This document shows positions 1-10,128 of a stretch of 64,000 nt of DNA, in pieces. This DNA comes from Chrysoporthe austroafricana. Lineage: Eukaryota > Ascomycota > Sordariomycetes > Diaporthales > Cryphonectriaceae. Within the stretch, counting starts at the first letter, position 1, and every line of letters starts with the position of its first letter. The stretch is from NCBI GenBank assembly GCA_001051155.2, contig JYIP02000006.1, positions 1,612,001 through 1,676,000 on the forward strand. The letters are read 5' to 3'. The translations under genes were made by a program, and so were the position numbers. The notes beneath the pieces were generated by a model. It worked only from the letters and a program-made list of their open reading frames with translations. It did no database searches and had not been told where the DNA came from.

Positions 1-889
1 GAAGCATGTACAGGCGCAGGGGGAGATGCGTGGGGACCTGGTCAGTCGCGAGGAAGGCGTAGCCGGGGAGATCCCCCCGGCGGATGAGACGATTCTTGTC
101 AAAGGTCCTGTGCTGGCTCTTGGGGAGGGGCCTACACGGGGGCTCGGCGATCAGCCACGGAGACCTGCTAGGGCAGGCCACATCGACGGCTCGCTGGGCC
201 CCCTTCCTTGTGAGCCCCTGTGAGACGAGGCTGAATGAGCGGTTGCTCATACAGTACCCGTTGCTCAGCCGACTGGGCGGGTGCAGCTGGGCGAGGACGG
301 GGTCCGCAGCGAACAGGAGGGCAGCGATGCGGCGCAGGTCCCCGGGAGACATCCAGTTGATGCCCCGGCCGACGTGGAAGTGAAGGCCGCAGGAGTCAGG
401 CGTCAGGGTCCAGTATCTCTTCTGGAGTGTGTCACATACCTTGCGCACCTCCTCGAAGCTCCGCGGGTCGTTCCAGAGCGCCGGAGAAGTCACCTCGACC
501 CCGAACCAACGGACGCCCATGTAGCGCTCGTCGATCTCCCGACCGTCTGGCAGGATTATGGAGAGGTCAGCCTTGACGTTCCATGAGCTGTATGGCTTTG
601 AGCTGTCCGTGACGACCCTCGGGTTGAGATTGGCGGACAGGCCAAGGCGATTGATGGTCCTTTGGACATGCGCGAAAACAGGCTGGCCCACGAGTTCAAA
701 TACGACCTCGTCCGAATCGGAACTATCCACGTCGCCGGGGACAATAATAAGCTTCGAGTACATCTCAGCAGAGACGTCGGGATCTTGGGACATGTATTTC
801 AGTTCATTGTTGAAGATATACGCGACGGCGAATTCCAGCTCGACGCCAAAGCTGAACCTACCTTCTTCAGGATTTGTATTCGTGTCCAT
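1..889 (-). CDS. Amidoligase-family protein, N-terminal 296 codons, runs off left edge
   Basis: An uninterrupted minus-strand frame starts at the ATG whose first base is 889 and is still open at position 2, giving 296 residues without a stop. An in-frame TAG lies about 18 codons upstream and there is no earlier ATG, so this start is well placed. Residues 14-20 read FGVELEF, residues 129-136 WFGVEVTSP-like, and residues 168-174 CGLHFHVG. This glutamate-rich opening followed by a CGxHxHVG block is the signature of the putative amidoligase family (PF12224, glutamine synthetase/GCS fold), which is common in fungi and mostly uncharacterised. Members are proposed to form amide or peptide bonds using ATP; the substrate here is unknown. 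Base composition and codon use are normal, with no sign of RIP. A GTATGT...CAG stretch at codons 151-156 is far too short for an intron. The C-terminus is outside the window. Confidence 0.85.
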   Translation of the reverse strand, partial: MDTNTNPEEGRFSFGVELEFAVAYIFNNELKYMSQDPDVSAEMYSKLIIVPGDVDSSDSDEVVFELVGQPVFAHVQRTINRLGLSANLNPRVVTDSSKPYSSWNVKADLSIILPDGREIDERYMGVRWFGVEVTSPALWNDPRSFEEVRKVCDTLQKRYWTLTPDSCGLHFHVGRGINWMSPGDLRRIAALLFAADPVLAQLHPPSRLSNGYCMSNRSFSLVSQGLTRKGAQRAVDVACPSRSPWLIAEPPCRPLPKSQHRTFDKNRLIRRGDLPGYAFLATDQVPTHLPLRLYML

Positions 890-3611
890 CGTCGCAGCCG
901 CAAGACCCAGGTAATTTTGATACGAATCTAAGGCCTAATTTCGAAAGTAGCAGTGTGCGAGGTAAGCCGCACTCTGCCACTGCTTGCTGCTGCGTGTGCA
1001 AGGTTTCTAGGTTCGCATTGAATACCTGCATCGCCGCATATATATAGGATAATGACTAATGTAAGAATACCGCTGGACGGTCTTCCGACGATATGATTGT
1101 TCGGCACAAAGCCCAACTTTGGTCATTGGATGCGTAGAGCGAGCCCAAAGTCACTGAGCCAACGTCTCTCTTTGTTCATAGCGTCGGTCTAGGGCAATGC
1201 TCGATGAACATGCCACCAGGGTGAACGATGACCGCTTTCTGATCTAGCACCAATGTTGTCAAAGCAGCAAAGTTCTCGTTCTATGATTATCCAGGCGATC
1301 GGTAAAATGAAACGGTCGAGAGCCCGCGTCATCTCTAAGTGAACAATTTGTGTGCGAGCGAACCGCTGAGGTTGTCGTCTTCCTAACTCTATAATCACCT
1401 GCAGGTAGGTGGCTCGAATCCCCATTCCCAGCGACATGAGTGGTTTCCTGTTCCTGGCTTTTCGTTTTTTTTTTTTTCTTCTCTCTCTCCCTCGCCCTTA
1501 TTGGCATCGGCGAGTTGGGGTTCCCCGAGGGGGGTCACGTGCTTACATAAGAGAGGTCCCCAGCCCTCTGCTAATTAATTAACTTTCGCCGCCGGCCTTC
1601 CTAAAATCCGGCAGCATTTCTAAACGTGTCATTCATTCTTGCGCGCGTGCTCAAGACTTTGCCTTTTCAGCACAAGTGGCTCGTCAGCGTCGATGACAGG
1701 GCAATTGAGGCGGCCAAACCAATGTGTCAGACTCACAGTATAAGCCACAGTACGGGCGTCACCATTTCGTGTGTTTTGTTCTCCTAACCGCCAGACCCGA
1801 CCGACGGTCCGACATCTCATATGCGCGCCCCCGGATTTGGCAGGCAGAGAGACAAGTCAACCGGTCACTTGAGGACAGACAGACATTCCGGAGAGCCGCC
1901 GCAAAGCCCTTGGGGAGACGCACCATGCAGGTACTATGTACGATGACCTCGCCGCTCTGTCGATCGCCTCCTTGAGCCTGTTGGCCTGCTGGACGAGGAA
2001 CGTGTCTCGACCCCTCGGGTTGTTGCCGTCCTCTTGATGCCGCGTTGTTTCAAGAGGGGGTGTTCGGGAATACGCCGTCGAGTCAGGAGGCACAGTCGCC
2101 ATGGGCAGATCAGCTTGCGCGGAAGCCCAGGCGTAGCACTCAGTCCCGGGCTATCGACGTCGGTGGTGGTGTGCAGCCTGGTCAGGTGGTCTGCTACGGC
2201 CTGCCTGCCGAGGGGGTGATGGGCACCGCTGGGCAGTATCGCCGCCGCGTGGGGGCGCGCTGCCATGGCTACCTGCTCCGAAGTTGCCAGAGTGGGTAAG
2301 CCGTACCCATAGTACGGAGTCCTGTCTCACATCATCGCGCATACGCCTCCACCCGCCAAGGGTCTCCCTGGACGCCTGTTCACCATCTTTCTCGTTCCGT
2401 CCGGCGTAGAAATCATGGGGTTTTGTCACACGCGCGCTTCGCGATAATTCGTCGACCCGTCTCACGCTGCCACCGCGTTACTGAGTACGGCCGGCGCGCT
2501 TCAAGGCCGTCGAGAGGCTGGCTCTCCACCAAACTTGGCACCACCTCTCTGCCGGCATCAGGCCAACCCTACGACAGAATCTCCAGTTCTTCCCTGGTCC
2601 AGCTTCGACTATCTGAGATCGCCTAGGCCATAAGCGGAGCCGTGGTCACACACACCCCACCACGCATCACGCCCAATTAGGCCAGTTCGCGCCTCATGCG
2701 CCTCTCGTCCCCCTCGCCTCCGTCTGGAATTTTTTCCTGTGATCACCCACTTTAGCTCCCGGCAGGCGCAGCTACTACGGTCGCAGAGATGATTCACATC
2801 TCTGGATTGGTGGGCGGCACGTGGGAGGCCTGGTGTGGTTCGGCGTTGGCCTACCCCGCGAATGCCGGTGCCCGGTGAGACCTGCCTGGGAGCAGCTGAG
2901 GCTGCGCAGCACGCGGCCGACCAAGCTGTGGAATGCTGGGTTTTTTTTCCCAAGGCGGTCTTGCCGGTGACCACCTCCATTTGGCACCCGCCAGGTTTCA
3001 GCTCTCACAAGGCAACCCCGCTTCGGGCAAGTTGGTGGCTTGTGAATGAGCACTACGAGCCCTTGGTGGGCTGCGGATGGCAGTCATCGCCAGGATGTCT
3101 CTTGGTACGGGATTACTAGGCACGTTCGTGATAACTGATGGTGTGCACGCATGTGCATTGCATGCGCGGCCGTGGGGCTAGGTATCTACCAGGGTAGGTA
3201 TAAGATCTGGATGATCAATCTCTCCTCTTTCGAGTCATGGTACCGTCCTGCACTTTTATCTGAGCTTATTTCTTTCCTCGTGCCCCTCGTCTCTCAAAGT
3301 GCTGAGACGTCCGTCTTCCTTCCTTTATTATCCCTGGGGAGAAAGCCAGAAGAGCTTGTCATATGTGACGTCCCACGGTCGCTTCTGACAGATCAAGTGA
3401 GCCGGCGAGGCCGGCGGTATCTCGTTCCTCCTCCGACGGGTGAGAGGCTCGTCTTTATTCACAAGACGCCTCCTTGTCATACCTGATGCCTATCCACCTC
3501 ACACCGACACACCGGAGGACGTAGAGCCACGTCGAATCATATACTGGACGGGTCACCTACCACAATACGACACAAAACACACTCCAACAATCGTACGTCC
3601 ACATCGTCACC
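890..3611. other. Intergenic region without a recognisable gene (divergent promoter space)
   Basis: The flanking genes point away from each other, so this 2.7 kb must contain both promoters. Short open frames exist on both strands (for example 1934-2266, 2151-2465 and 2609-2980 on minus, 2045-2299 and 2835-3119 on plus), but none reads like a conserved protein or joins to another by plausible splicing. Visible landmarks are a 13-T run at 1465-1477 followed by a CT-rich tract to about 1498, a CACGTG box near 1536, and a TGACGTC (CRE-like) box near 3366. The last few hundred bases are likely the 5' UTR and promoter of the gene at 3612. An unrecognised or non-coding transcript cannot be excluded. 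Confidence 0.5.
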
Positions 3612-4622
3612 ATGCCGAGGACGACGAGGAATCAACCAGAGCCATCGCGGCGTGACTCCTGGCCACCTACACAGATCTCCCTCTACCACAGCATCGAGGC
3701 CGACGACGCCGACGCCGACACCAAGATGGACGTGGGCCACCGCGACTCCCTGATCGACGACGACCCCATGAACTCCTTCCTGACACCCACACCACTCCTC
3801 GACGATGGCGACACTGACGACGAGATGGACCTAGACCTGGAGATGGACATGGCCTTCGACGCAGGCATCGAGGACCCGCAACGGCCCTCGCCCGCCATCC
3901 GAAGCATCAGCCCGTCCAAGCTCGGCGGCGGCCTGAGGCCACCACCACCAAGGACACCAACGCCGCCACACCTCAGATCAGGCTCCCGGTCGCCACCGTC
4001 GCGGAACTCACCCGAGGTGTCCACGCCCAACACGGACATGAGCACCGATGACTACGACGACGGAGAGGACTACGTCCGCTTCACGCCGCAGGGCTTCGGC
4101 CTCGCCGGCTCCCCGCTCAGCCTCCGCAGCCTCATGCCGCACGGCAAGGCCCGCAAGGCCAGCAAGTCCGCCGCCGTGGCCGCCGCCAAGGCGCGGGAGA
4201 AGGAGCAGGACCGTGTCGCGCTGGCGATGGTCCGCGGCGGCTACACGCCCCCGGCGGCGGCCGCCTTCGACGAAGGCGACACGTACCTGGCGCCCAGCCC
4301 GTCGATCCACGCCGGCAGGCCGAAGATGGCACCCGCCACGCGCGGCCGCTCGACGACCTCGTTCGGGCGGCCGACGCCGCCGCGCCTCCCAAACCGGCCC
4401 AGGAGCTGGTCGGGCGCCAACGGCTATGGGAACGGGCGCCTCTCGCCGAGGGCGTGGAGGGAGCCGAGCCCGGACGTGTGGAGTATCGAGGAGGACGTGG
4501 AAGGGGAGGTGCTGAGTGAGATGGAGGTCGACACACCGGACAGCCTCAGGGGCCAGTCAAAGGGAAAGGGCAAGGGAAAGAGGGTCAGGTTTGCCTTGCC
4601 CGTGAGGGAGGAGATCCCGTAG
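3612..4622 (+). CDS. Conserved-type hypothetical protein, disordered, acidic, with C-terminal RVRF motif (336 aa)
   Basis: A single intronless frame of 336 codons has a good start context (CACCATGCC) and high third-position GC. I do not recognise a domain. The N-terminal ~90 residues are strongly acidic (DDADAD, DDGDTDDEMD-type runs). Residues about 95-140 are rich in Pro/Ser/Thr with SP and TP dipeptides that could be proline-directed phosphosites. About 165-210 holds a basic Ala/Lys stretch that may be helical. The extreme C-terminus is a KGKGKGK run leading directly into RVRF at residues 324-327, matching the [RK]VxF docking motif for protein phosphatase 1. Proteins of this make-up are usually nuclear regulatory or scaffold proteins; that is inference only. 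It converges on the HET gene at 5158-7161. Frames on the opposite strand (4132-4536, 3683-4045) are GC-rich shadows. Confidence 0.8.
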   Translation: MPRTTRNQPEPSRRDSWPPTQISLYHSIEADDADADTKMDVGHRDSLIDDDPMNSFLTPTPLLDDGDTDDEMDLDLEMDMAFDAGIEDPQRPSPAIRSISPSKLGGGLRPPPPRTPTPPHLRSGSRSPPSRNSPEVSTPNTDMSTDDYDDGEDYVRFTPQGFGLAGSPLSLRSLMPHGKARKASKSAAVAAAKAREKEQDRVALAMVRGGYTPPAAAAFDEGDTYLAPSPSIHAGRPKMAPATRGRSTTSFGRPTPPRLPNRPRSWSGANGYGNGRLSPRAWREPSPDVWSIEEDVEGEVLSEMEVDTPDSLRGQSKGKGKGKRVRFALPVREEIP

Positions 4623-5157
4623 GGTGGAGGACAGGTAGACAGCAGCGTACACGACACTAGCATTTTTCCCGGGGTGGGGGAAGGGCGTCTTTGCATCGGA
4701 TCGGGTTATCTGTGGGTGGCTGCATTACCTCGTTTGCTTTTCTCTCTCTTTGATCGTGCATCTGCATTTCATGGTCGGAGGGAGGCGTCGCGGGCCGGGG
4801 TCTCATCTTCTTGGAGCATCATATCATACCATATGGCGACCCGCCCGGGCGGGGCCTTTCACCATTGCATCGCCTTTCCGAGGAAACAGGCTGGTCTTTG
4901 CATTTATCACAATTGTGTTACAATTTGTATTTTTACAACACTTTATCAGTAGACGCTTTGCTCACGCACATCGCTGAGGAGGAGGGTAATGTGGAACCAG
5001 GAATACGAGAATAGGACTATCTGGGTCTTTGCTTGAGACTGCTATCTCCATGAGAGTATCTCCGCGAAGTTAGTGTTGTGGCGTGCATTGTGTACGCCGC
5101 GTGTTGAAGTACTTGCTGCTCGTTCAATCTTTGCTAGGGCTTTTGTCGGCTTCGGCT
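4623..5157. other. Tail-to-tail intergenic region
   Basis: This 535-bp stretch separates two converging genes and should hold both 3' UTRs. A T-rich and A-rich segment near 4905-4945 could carry polyadenylation signals for the plus-strand gene. No conserved frame is seen; the short frames at 4674-4952, 4750-4977 and 4811-5014 overlap each other in all three phases and look like chance. Confidence 0.5.
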
Positions 5158-7161
5158 CTAGTGAAGAATTATTCGTCGTATGGCCCCCAATTCTTGAGGC
5201 AAAGCCCGTCTTGATGATGTGTCGAAAATCGATTCCCTGAAGCGTTCATGGATAGGCCATTTGACAAATAGCATCCCCATGCGCCGAAATGCAGGTTCGT
5301 GATCGTGAAGTTTCTGCAGCACCATGAATATGCTGCACTCTTGGCAATTCATAATTATTAATTCTTGGCTAGACGCCACTAGCTCAATGTCTTCGACGCT
5401 GTCTAGGTATATGTCCCCAAAATTGGGATGGACAACGTCTTCGCTCCAAGACAGCTCGTTGAATTCTAAGCGCTTGAAATCTAGCCGTGTTGGCTGAATT
5501 CGAAAGAGACTAGCTGTGGCGGTGAGAGTTAATCCTGCCACGGATCCGTATTGCTTGTCGATTGGCATCGGATTGAAGATTTCAATGGCTTCAAGAGCGG
5601 CGGTTGTGTAGTCCTGATCGAAGAGTATCGGTGCGGCCACACTAGCCCATGACCATGAAGGGGCAATCTCAGGCTTGACACGTCTAGATGGGGTTTCAAT
5701 TCTCCAGATTAGAGATCTCTTGATCTCGTCTTCCCAGATTCCCGCGTGATACCGAATACCGCCACGCGACTCCTGGGCCCGATGAGCAAGTCCAGCCAAA
5801 GCGAAGAGCCTATCCGTGGCTTTCGTGAGCGTTTGCCGGGTGAAGTGTACAACGATGCCAACCCAATCTGCATGGATTTGGGACAGCCGCAACTGGCTGA
5901 AATGTTCCTCGCATGTTGGGTATCGGCCCTCCGCTGGGTCCTCGGCCGGCCACATTTCACACTCGCACCAAGAAGTCGAGGCGCACTGCCAGGCCATCTC
6001 CTCAGGAGCGAAATGGATAACGTGTGGTGAGAGCAAAGTTTCCTGAAGTGTCCAGCCTCGGTTGTCCAGATAGCTTTTGTCTACCTGGCAAAACCCATCT
6101 CTATAATGTACGTGGTGGCGGAAGCAGTCTCTCTCTGGTATTCTCGCGGGCCTCACGGATATCACACTCTCCGAATTGTCGTTTCCCGGAACGCAAATTT
6201 TATGGACACCTTGAGAGGCGCGCTTTCGTTCGGTTTCCAGAAATCCTGCTGTAGGGTCCTTAGCTGCGTCTGCAGCTATTGTGAGATAGGCGTGCGAGTA
6301 AATATCGCTCATTCTGGATGCTTGCTGAACCCAGTCATCATGTGAATTTTGTACGATGTATAAGGAGTCTATCTAGAGATAGTTGATGGATAGGGCTCTG
6401 TAGAGGTCGATAGCGTCCTGAAAGGTCTGGGGAAAGGGCTGCAAGAAATTTCCTTGTCGAAATTCACTGAGATTTTCTACCATCAGCTGCAGAGACTTAT
6501 CACTGCCCCAACGGTAGCTCAGAGCCGCGTACTGCCCGAACTTCCCGATGTTGTCCTCTTCAGGAATAGCAAGGTATGGGTCGTCATCTTGTCCAACGTA
6601 TAACACTCGGTCCGGGAGCCTTGCCGCGGATAGTTGACCCGGTCCTGGGCAGAGAGCATCTTTATGGTGATGAATACACTCGGACAGCCAATCCCGAATG
6701 AGTGAAATGCACTGAGCCGCGTCAGCTCGGGGGGGAATGAGTCGAGCAACGGGTATCGAGGGCCACGGAGATAGTGGCGAGCCTGATTAAAAATTGGTAG
6801 TAAGTAACCAGCGTGCCTAGTCTACCGATGAAACACTGAAGCACATCCAAGTCAACTTACCCACTTCGGTGTGCAACTCAATCCTATGATCGGATGGAGA
6901 TCTTCGATGAGCGTCTAGGCATACATAACGGATATACCGCTTCTCTTCATCCCCTCGATTCAGACCAAAGACCAGACGTATTGTTGGTGGGTCCTTGTCG
7001 ATCGATCTACCTGAGGCCGTAAACTCCTTTTCCACAAGTTGCAGTAGGAATTGGCAGGCTCTACATCGATTAACCGACCCTCTTAAAAGAGCCTCGAAAC
7101 GGATGTCTTGGGCATCACGACTCTCATCGGGGTTTTCCAGCTCATTGCATTCAGCACACAT
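5158..7161 (-). pseudogene. HET-domain (heterokaryon incompatibility) gene with a single in-frame TAG
   Basis: Exon 1 (7161-6861) and exon 2 (6782-5158), joined across a GTAAGT...CAG intron, give 1926 nt, 642 codons in one phase. An in-frame TGA just upstream fixes the start. Codon order: paired CxxC at the N-terminus (MCAEC, CRAC); an IRDWLSEC helix; first HET block YAALSYRWGS at about codon 185; second block reading YL-stop-IDSLYIVQ at 235-245; third block RGWTLQE at about 342; then a variable C-terminus to codon 641. HET proteins trigger allorecognition cell death in filamentous ascomycetes. The only lesion is the TAG at 6375-6373 (codon 237), at the invariant Trp of YLWID. Read literally, translation ends at 236 aa and loses two of three HET blocks. 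TGG to TAG is a TpG-to-TpA change, typical of RIP, but recoding by mRNA editing is also possible. The rest of the frame shows no decay. Confidence 0.88.
6783..6860 (-). other. 78-nt spliceosomal intron of the HET gene
   Basis: On the minus strand the donor is G|GTAAGT and the acceptor ATCAG|GC, with a CTTAC-type branch site about 20 nt before the acceptor. Removing it joins phase 1 of codon 101 exactly and links the His/Arg-rich exon 1 end to the IRDWLSEC segment that characteristically precedes the HET core. A shorter alternative starting at GTAGAC (43 nt) would put exon 2 in the wrong phase. Confidence 0.85.
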
Positions 7162-7669
7162 ATTTCAGAGGGGAGACGGCAATATAAATAACACTTTAAT
7201 CTCCAGTATGCAAGTCGAGAGGGATTTTAAGAGGTGAGGAAGGCGTTGCAAATGGCGTCGTGCGTGCCAGGAAAATTGCTTCCAAAGGGCGTTCTGAAGG
7301 CCACCGCGGATACTGTTAGAGATCTACGTGTGGAAAAAGAGTATGGGGAAAGCTTGATTGATGAATCTATTTGTTGTAAAGCCAGCGGGCTGTTTATAAG
7401 GAGGGCATTCAGAACCTGGATGCTGATCCTAGAACCCTTTTTGAAACAGGAGGTTGTCGAGTTCTGTCTTAGCCGTCCCCTCGAGCCTTGTTTAAAAAAA
7501 AAAAAAAAAAAAAAACATAATTACTGCGTGTGTTGGCTGGGCCTTTGTACGTACGTACGAAGGGATCGTGAAGGTCACTGTCGTTGTATTGCTTGGTATT
7601 GTTCTATCTATCTGGAAGGAAGGCCGTCGTTCTGTTCGAACGAAAAGGGGCTAGGCGCCCTGGGCCGAT
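7162..7669. other. Upstream region of the HET gene
   Basis: This is the presumed promoter side of the minus-strand HET gene. It holds a run of 22 A at 7494-7515 and a short GTAC repeat near 7547-7558. A 145-codon plus frame at 7234-7671 exists only because the A-run encodes poly-Lys; it has no recognisable domain and is probably chance. No TATA box or other site is convincing. Confidence 0.4.
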
Positions 7670-7700
7670 AGTGCACGGACCGCTAGGTAGTCCGTGCACT
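7670..7700. repeat. Perfect 11-bp inverted repeat at the edge of the AT-rich block
   Basis: AGTGCACGGAC at 7670-7680 is the exact reverse complement of 7690-7700, separated by 9 nt (cgctaggta). A looser symmetry extends outwards (GGCC-GATA / TGATAGGCC). The left arm is preceded by T-A. Self-complementary ends of this kind beside a TA are seen in fungal Tc1/mariner-pogo (Fot-like) elements, so this may be the outer end of a decayed DNA transposon lying between here and 7945. That reading is inference; a hairpin with another role is equally possible. Confidence 0.6.
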
Positions 7701-7945
7701 GATAGGCCTTGGTCCCTTTTCACTACTATAGTAATCTTATAGCGTGCTTATTAAGCAGTGCGGGGCAATATTAAAGCAAGTATCAAGCAGAGAATTTAGG
7801 CTATAATGCATATACGTACTAATTATATACTATACTTTTTCCTATTGCTTTAAACTATTAGAGCTTCAGGAATTAGCATTGCATTTAGCCAATTTGCAGC
7901 AGAGATTGTAATTACTTAAATACTTTTAAGGATTTATAATCTTTC
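7701..7945. other. Unassigned AT-rich remnant between genes and the first LTR
   Basis: Base composition drops abruptly near 7735 from balanced to AT-rich with many TA dinucleotides, as in the decayed elements to the right. The sequence is not found elsewhere in the window and no frame is recognisable. It may be a piece of an older transposon cut by insertion of A1. The last five bases (7941-7945, CTTTC) should be one half of A1's target duplication; the other half would lie beyond the right edge. Confidence 0.4.
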
Positions 7946-8152
7946 TGATAGCAAAACCTATAGACGAGGTAAATTCGTAATGGATTCGCTTGGTAAATCT
8001 ATAGTAAATCCCTTAATGAATACGCAGTAAATTTACCAGGTAAATGCTATACCCTTACCGGAAGGCCTATATAATGCCTTAATAGGCTTTAGCATAATTC
8101 ACTTTCTTGGAAGAATTATGCTTTATAATATATTTTAGTACGTTTACTATCA
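7946..8152 (+). repeat. A1 5' LTR, 207 bp
   Basis: It starts TGATAGC and ends CTATCA, the intact ends of the family A LTR. The same 207-bp unit recurs at 10129-10335, 20578-20784, 38362-38568, 40484-40690, 50575-50781, 52943-53149 and 58912-59118, and split at 10077-10128 plus 20790-20944. A decayed primer-binding site follows at 8155-8166. Confidence 0.92.
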
Positions 8153-8198
8153 ATTAGTAATTACGCTTTATATGCTTTTGCTATATAATCGGGTTTCG

Positions 8199-8349
8199 AT
8201 TATCGGCTTTATAAAATAACGGTTCTTATAAGAATATCGGTCCTGTAAAATAATAGCTTCTATAGAAATATCAGCTTTATAAAATATCGGCTCTTATAAG
8301 AATATCGGTCTTATAAAATATCGGCTTCTATAAAAGTAGCATTCTTATA
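8199..8349 (+). repeat. A1 leader tandem repeats (17-18 bp units)
   Basis: About eight imperfect copies of a unit resembling TATCGGCTCTTATAAGAA lie between the LTR and gag. The same array stands at the same offset in A2, A3, A4 and A5, so it belongs to the element's untranslated leader. Confidence 0.8.
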
Positions 8350-8393
8350 GGAAATATTATAATTATTTATTAACAATTTATTGCCAATTTATT

Positions 8394-10076
8394 ATAGCAA
8401 TTATTAGCAATAATATTTTATTATTGCAGCCTATCGATTATATCGAGATCAAATATTTTGTTTAAATATATAAATTTATATAAGCTTTAAACGATTTTGA
8501 AAAAAAGGATTGGGTTATATCGGATATTAAAATTTTTCTCGAAATTGTATATGCTTTTATTAACTGAAAACTTTTAGCCAATCGATACGAAAAAGCGAAA
8601 TAGAATCCCAAGAAAGCCAATATATTTTTGCAAAAAGCAAAGGCATAAGTAATTAAGCAAGGATAGCCTTTATTGCTTAAGCGCTAAATTTAAAAGGGAA
8701 GAAAGTCGAATTTCGATAAGAATCTATCTTAGTAAATAGGAAAGAATAATACGTTCTGGGAAGATTTTTCCAAATATTGTAAATTTCGATAGCTTGCTAA
8801 AGCAATAACGGAAAAAGAACGATAATAAATGCTTATAGAAATAAACGAAAGCAAAAATACTTTTCGATTTAATAATCCGAAAAATCCGTTAAAAGAATTA
8901 GCTTAATAATAATCTATCAAAAATTAAAAGCATTATATGCTTGAATATATTAATATTAATAGCAAAATCAAATATATTTATTTATTATAATATTCGATTA
9001 AAAATTTAAATTTTAGATTTACCGATAAATTCGGGAATTTTTTAGCTATAATAAGAAGAATAGATAAAAGCAAAAAAAAAAAATAATTTTAAGAAATAAG
9101 TATATTTCTTTTTTTTTAACGGGAACTTAGAATCAGAATACTTTTAAATAAAATTCTATTATAATTACCCCGGTTAATTTTATAAACTTTATAATAAAAA
9201 GTATATTAATGCTTTAATCGGGTTTATCGGATTATTTGCAGCTTTTCGGAAAAGAAAATTATAAGGAAAAAAGATTAAATAAAAGAAAATCGAATAATTT
9301 TACTATTATCCTTTAGAAATACTCAACCCTTTCTCTTTTAATTATTAGCTTATTAGATTAGTTTTTATAGCAATTCGAAATGAAAATAATTTATTAAAAC
9401 GGCTTTATTTCGAAAAAAGCAATACGTATTAAGTTTAAGAAAATATTCTGATTATAATAAGCTTTTAATATATAAACGCTTTAATCGGAATTTATTAAAG
9501 AACCTTTTCCTATTTCGGCTGCGAAATATTATATTAATAATAAATATCGCTTTATTAAATTAGCATTTTCTAATATTAGAGAATATATCTGGCAAATATT
9601 TATATTAGGAATAGGAAGTTAATTAAATTAAAAATTATTTTCGAATCCCGAATCGAATATTGAAATTAATCCTAATTTTCAAGAAAAACTAATTAATAAG
9701 CTAAATAAATTACTGGATTTATCGGATTCTAGCAATAATAAAAGCAATAATTCTCGAAATTTATTATTCGGCTATAAGCAATCTAAAAATCTTTAAGCTT
9801 ATCGATTTAATTTATTTAAATTTATAGTATTGCCCGTTAATATTAATAGAGAATTTAAGAATACGATTATAAAGCAATTCCAATTTTATAAGAATTAGAA
9901 TAATTATACTAATTTAATAATCGTATTTATTATAAATAGCAAAATTACTATTTAGAAAGACTTTTAAGCTTTTATAAACCGGTATAAAATATATATAGCT
10001 AGAAATATAAAATATGCTAAATATTTTAGCTTTTATTTATTCGCTTATTTAATTAAGATAATATATATTTAATTTT
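8394..10076 (+). pseudogene. A1 gag-protease, N-terminal part
   Basis: This is the homologue of the A3 gag frame, beginning 241 nt after the LTR where the start codon has decayed from ATG to ATA. Many Gln codons have become TAA or TAG. It is cut by insertion of A2; the target duplication ATTTT occupies 10072-10076 and 38569-38573. The coding sequence resumes at 38574. Confidence 0.8.
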
Positions 10077-10128
10077 TAATAGTAAACGTACTGAAATATA
10101 TTATAAAGCATAGTTTTTCCGAGAAAGT
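10077..10128 (-). repeat. A2 3' LTR, distal 52 bp
   Basis: This is the outer end of A2's 3' LTR, split by A3. The remaining 155 bp are at 20790-20944; 52 + 155 = 207. The last five bases, AAAGT at 10124-10128, form the left target duplication of A3. Confidence 0.88.

Noticed and set aside
1395..1435. tRNA-like T-arm (GGCTCGAATCCCC)
   Set aside because: The T-stem does not pair well, T54 is missing, and no matching acceptor 5' strand or anticodon arm lies upstream.
4048..4536. Long GC-rich frames in other phases within 3612-4622
   Set aside because: They are Arg/Pro/Ala-rich shadows of the 336-aa gene caused by its high GC at third positions.
7494..7515. 22-A run as a LINE or retrocopy tail
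   Set aside because: No RT-derived sequence or target duplication lies beside it.
7234..7671. 145-codon plus-strand frame
   Set aside because: It contains a poly-Lys run from a 22-A tract, shows no domain and ends in the palindrome region.
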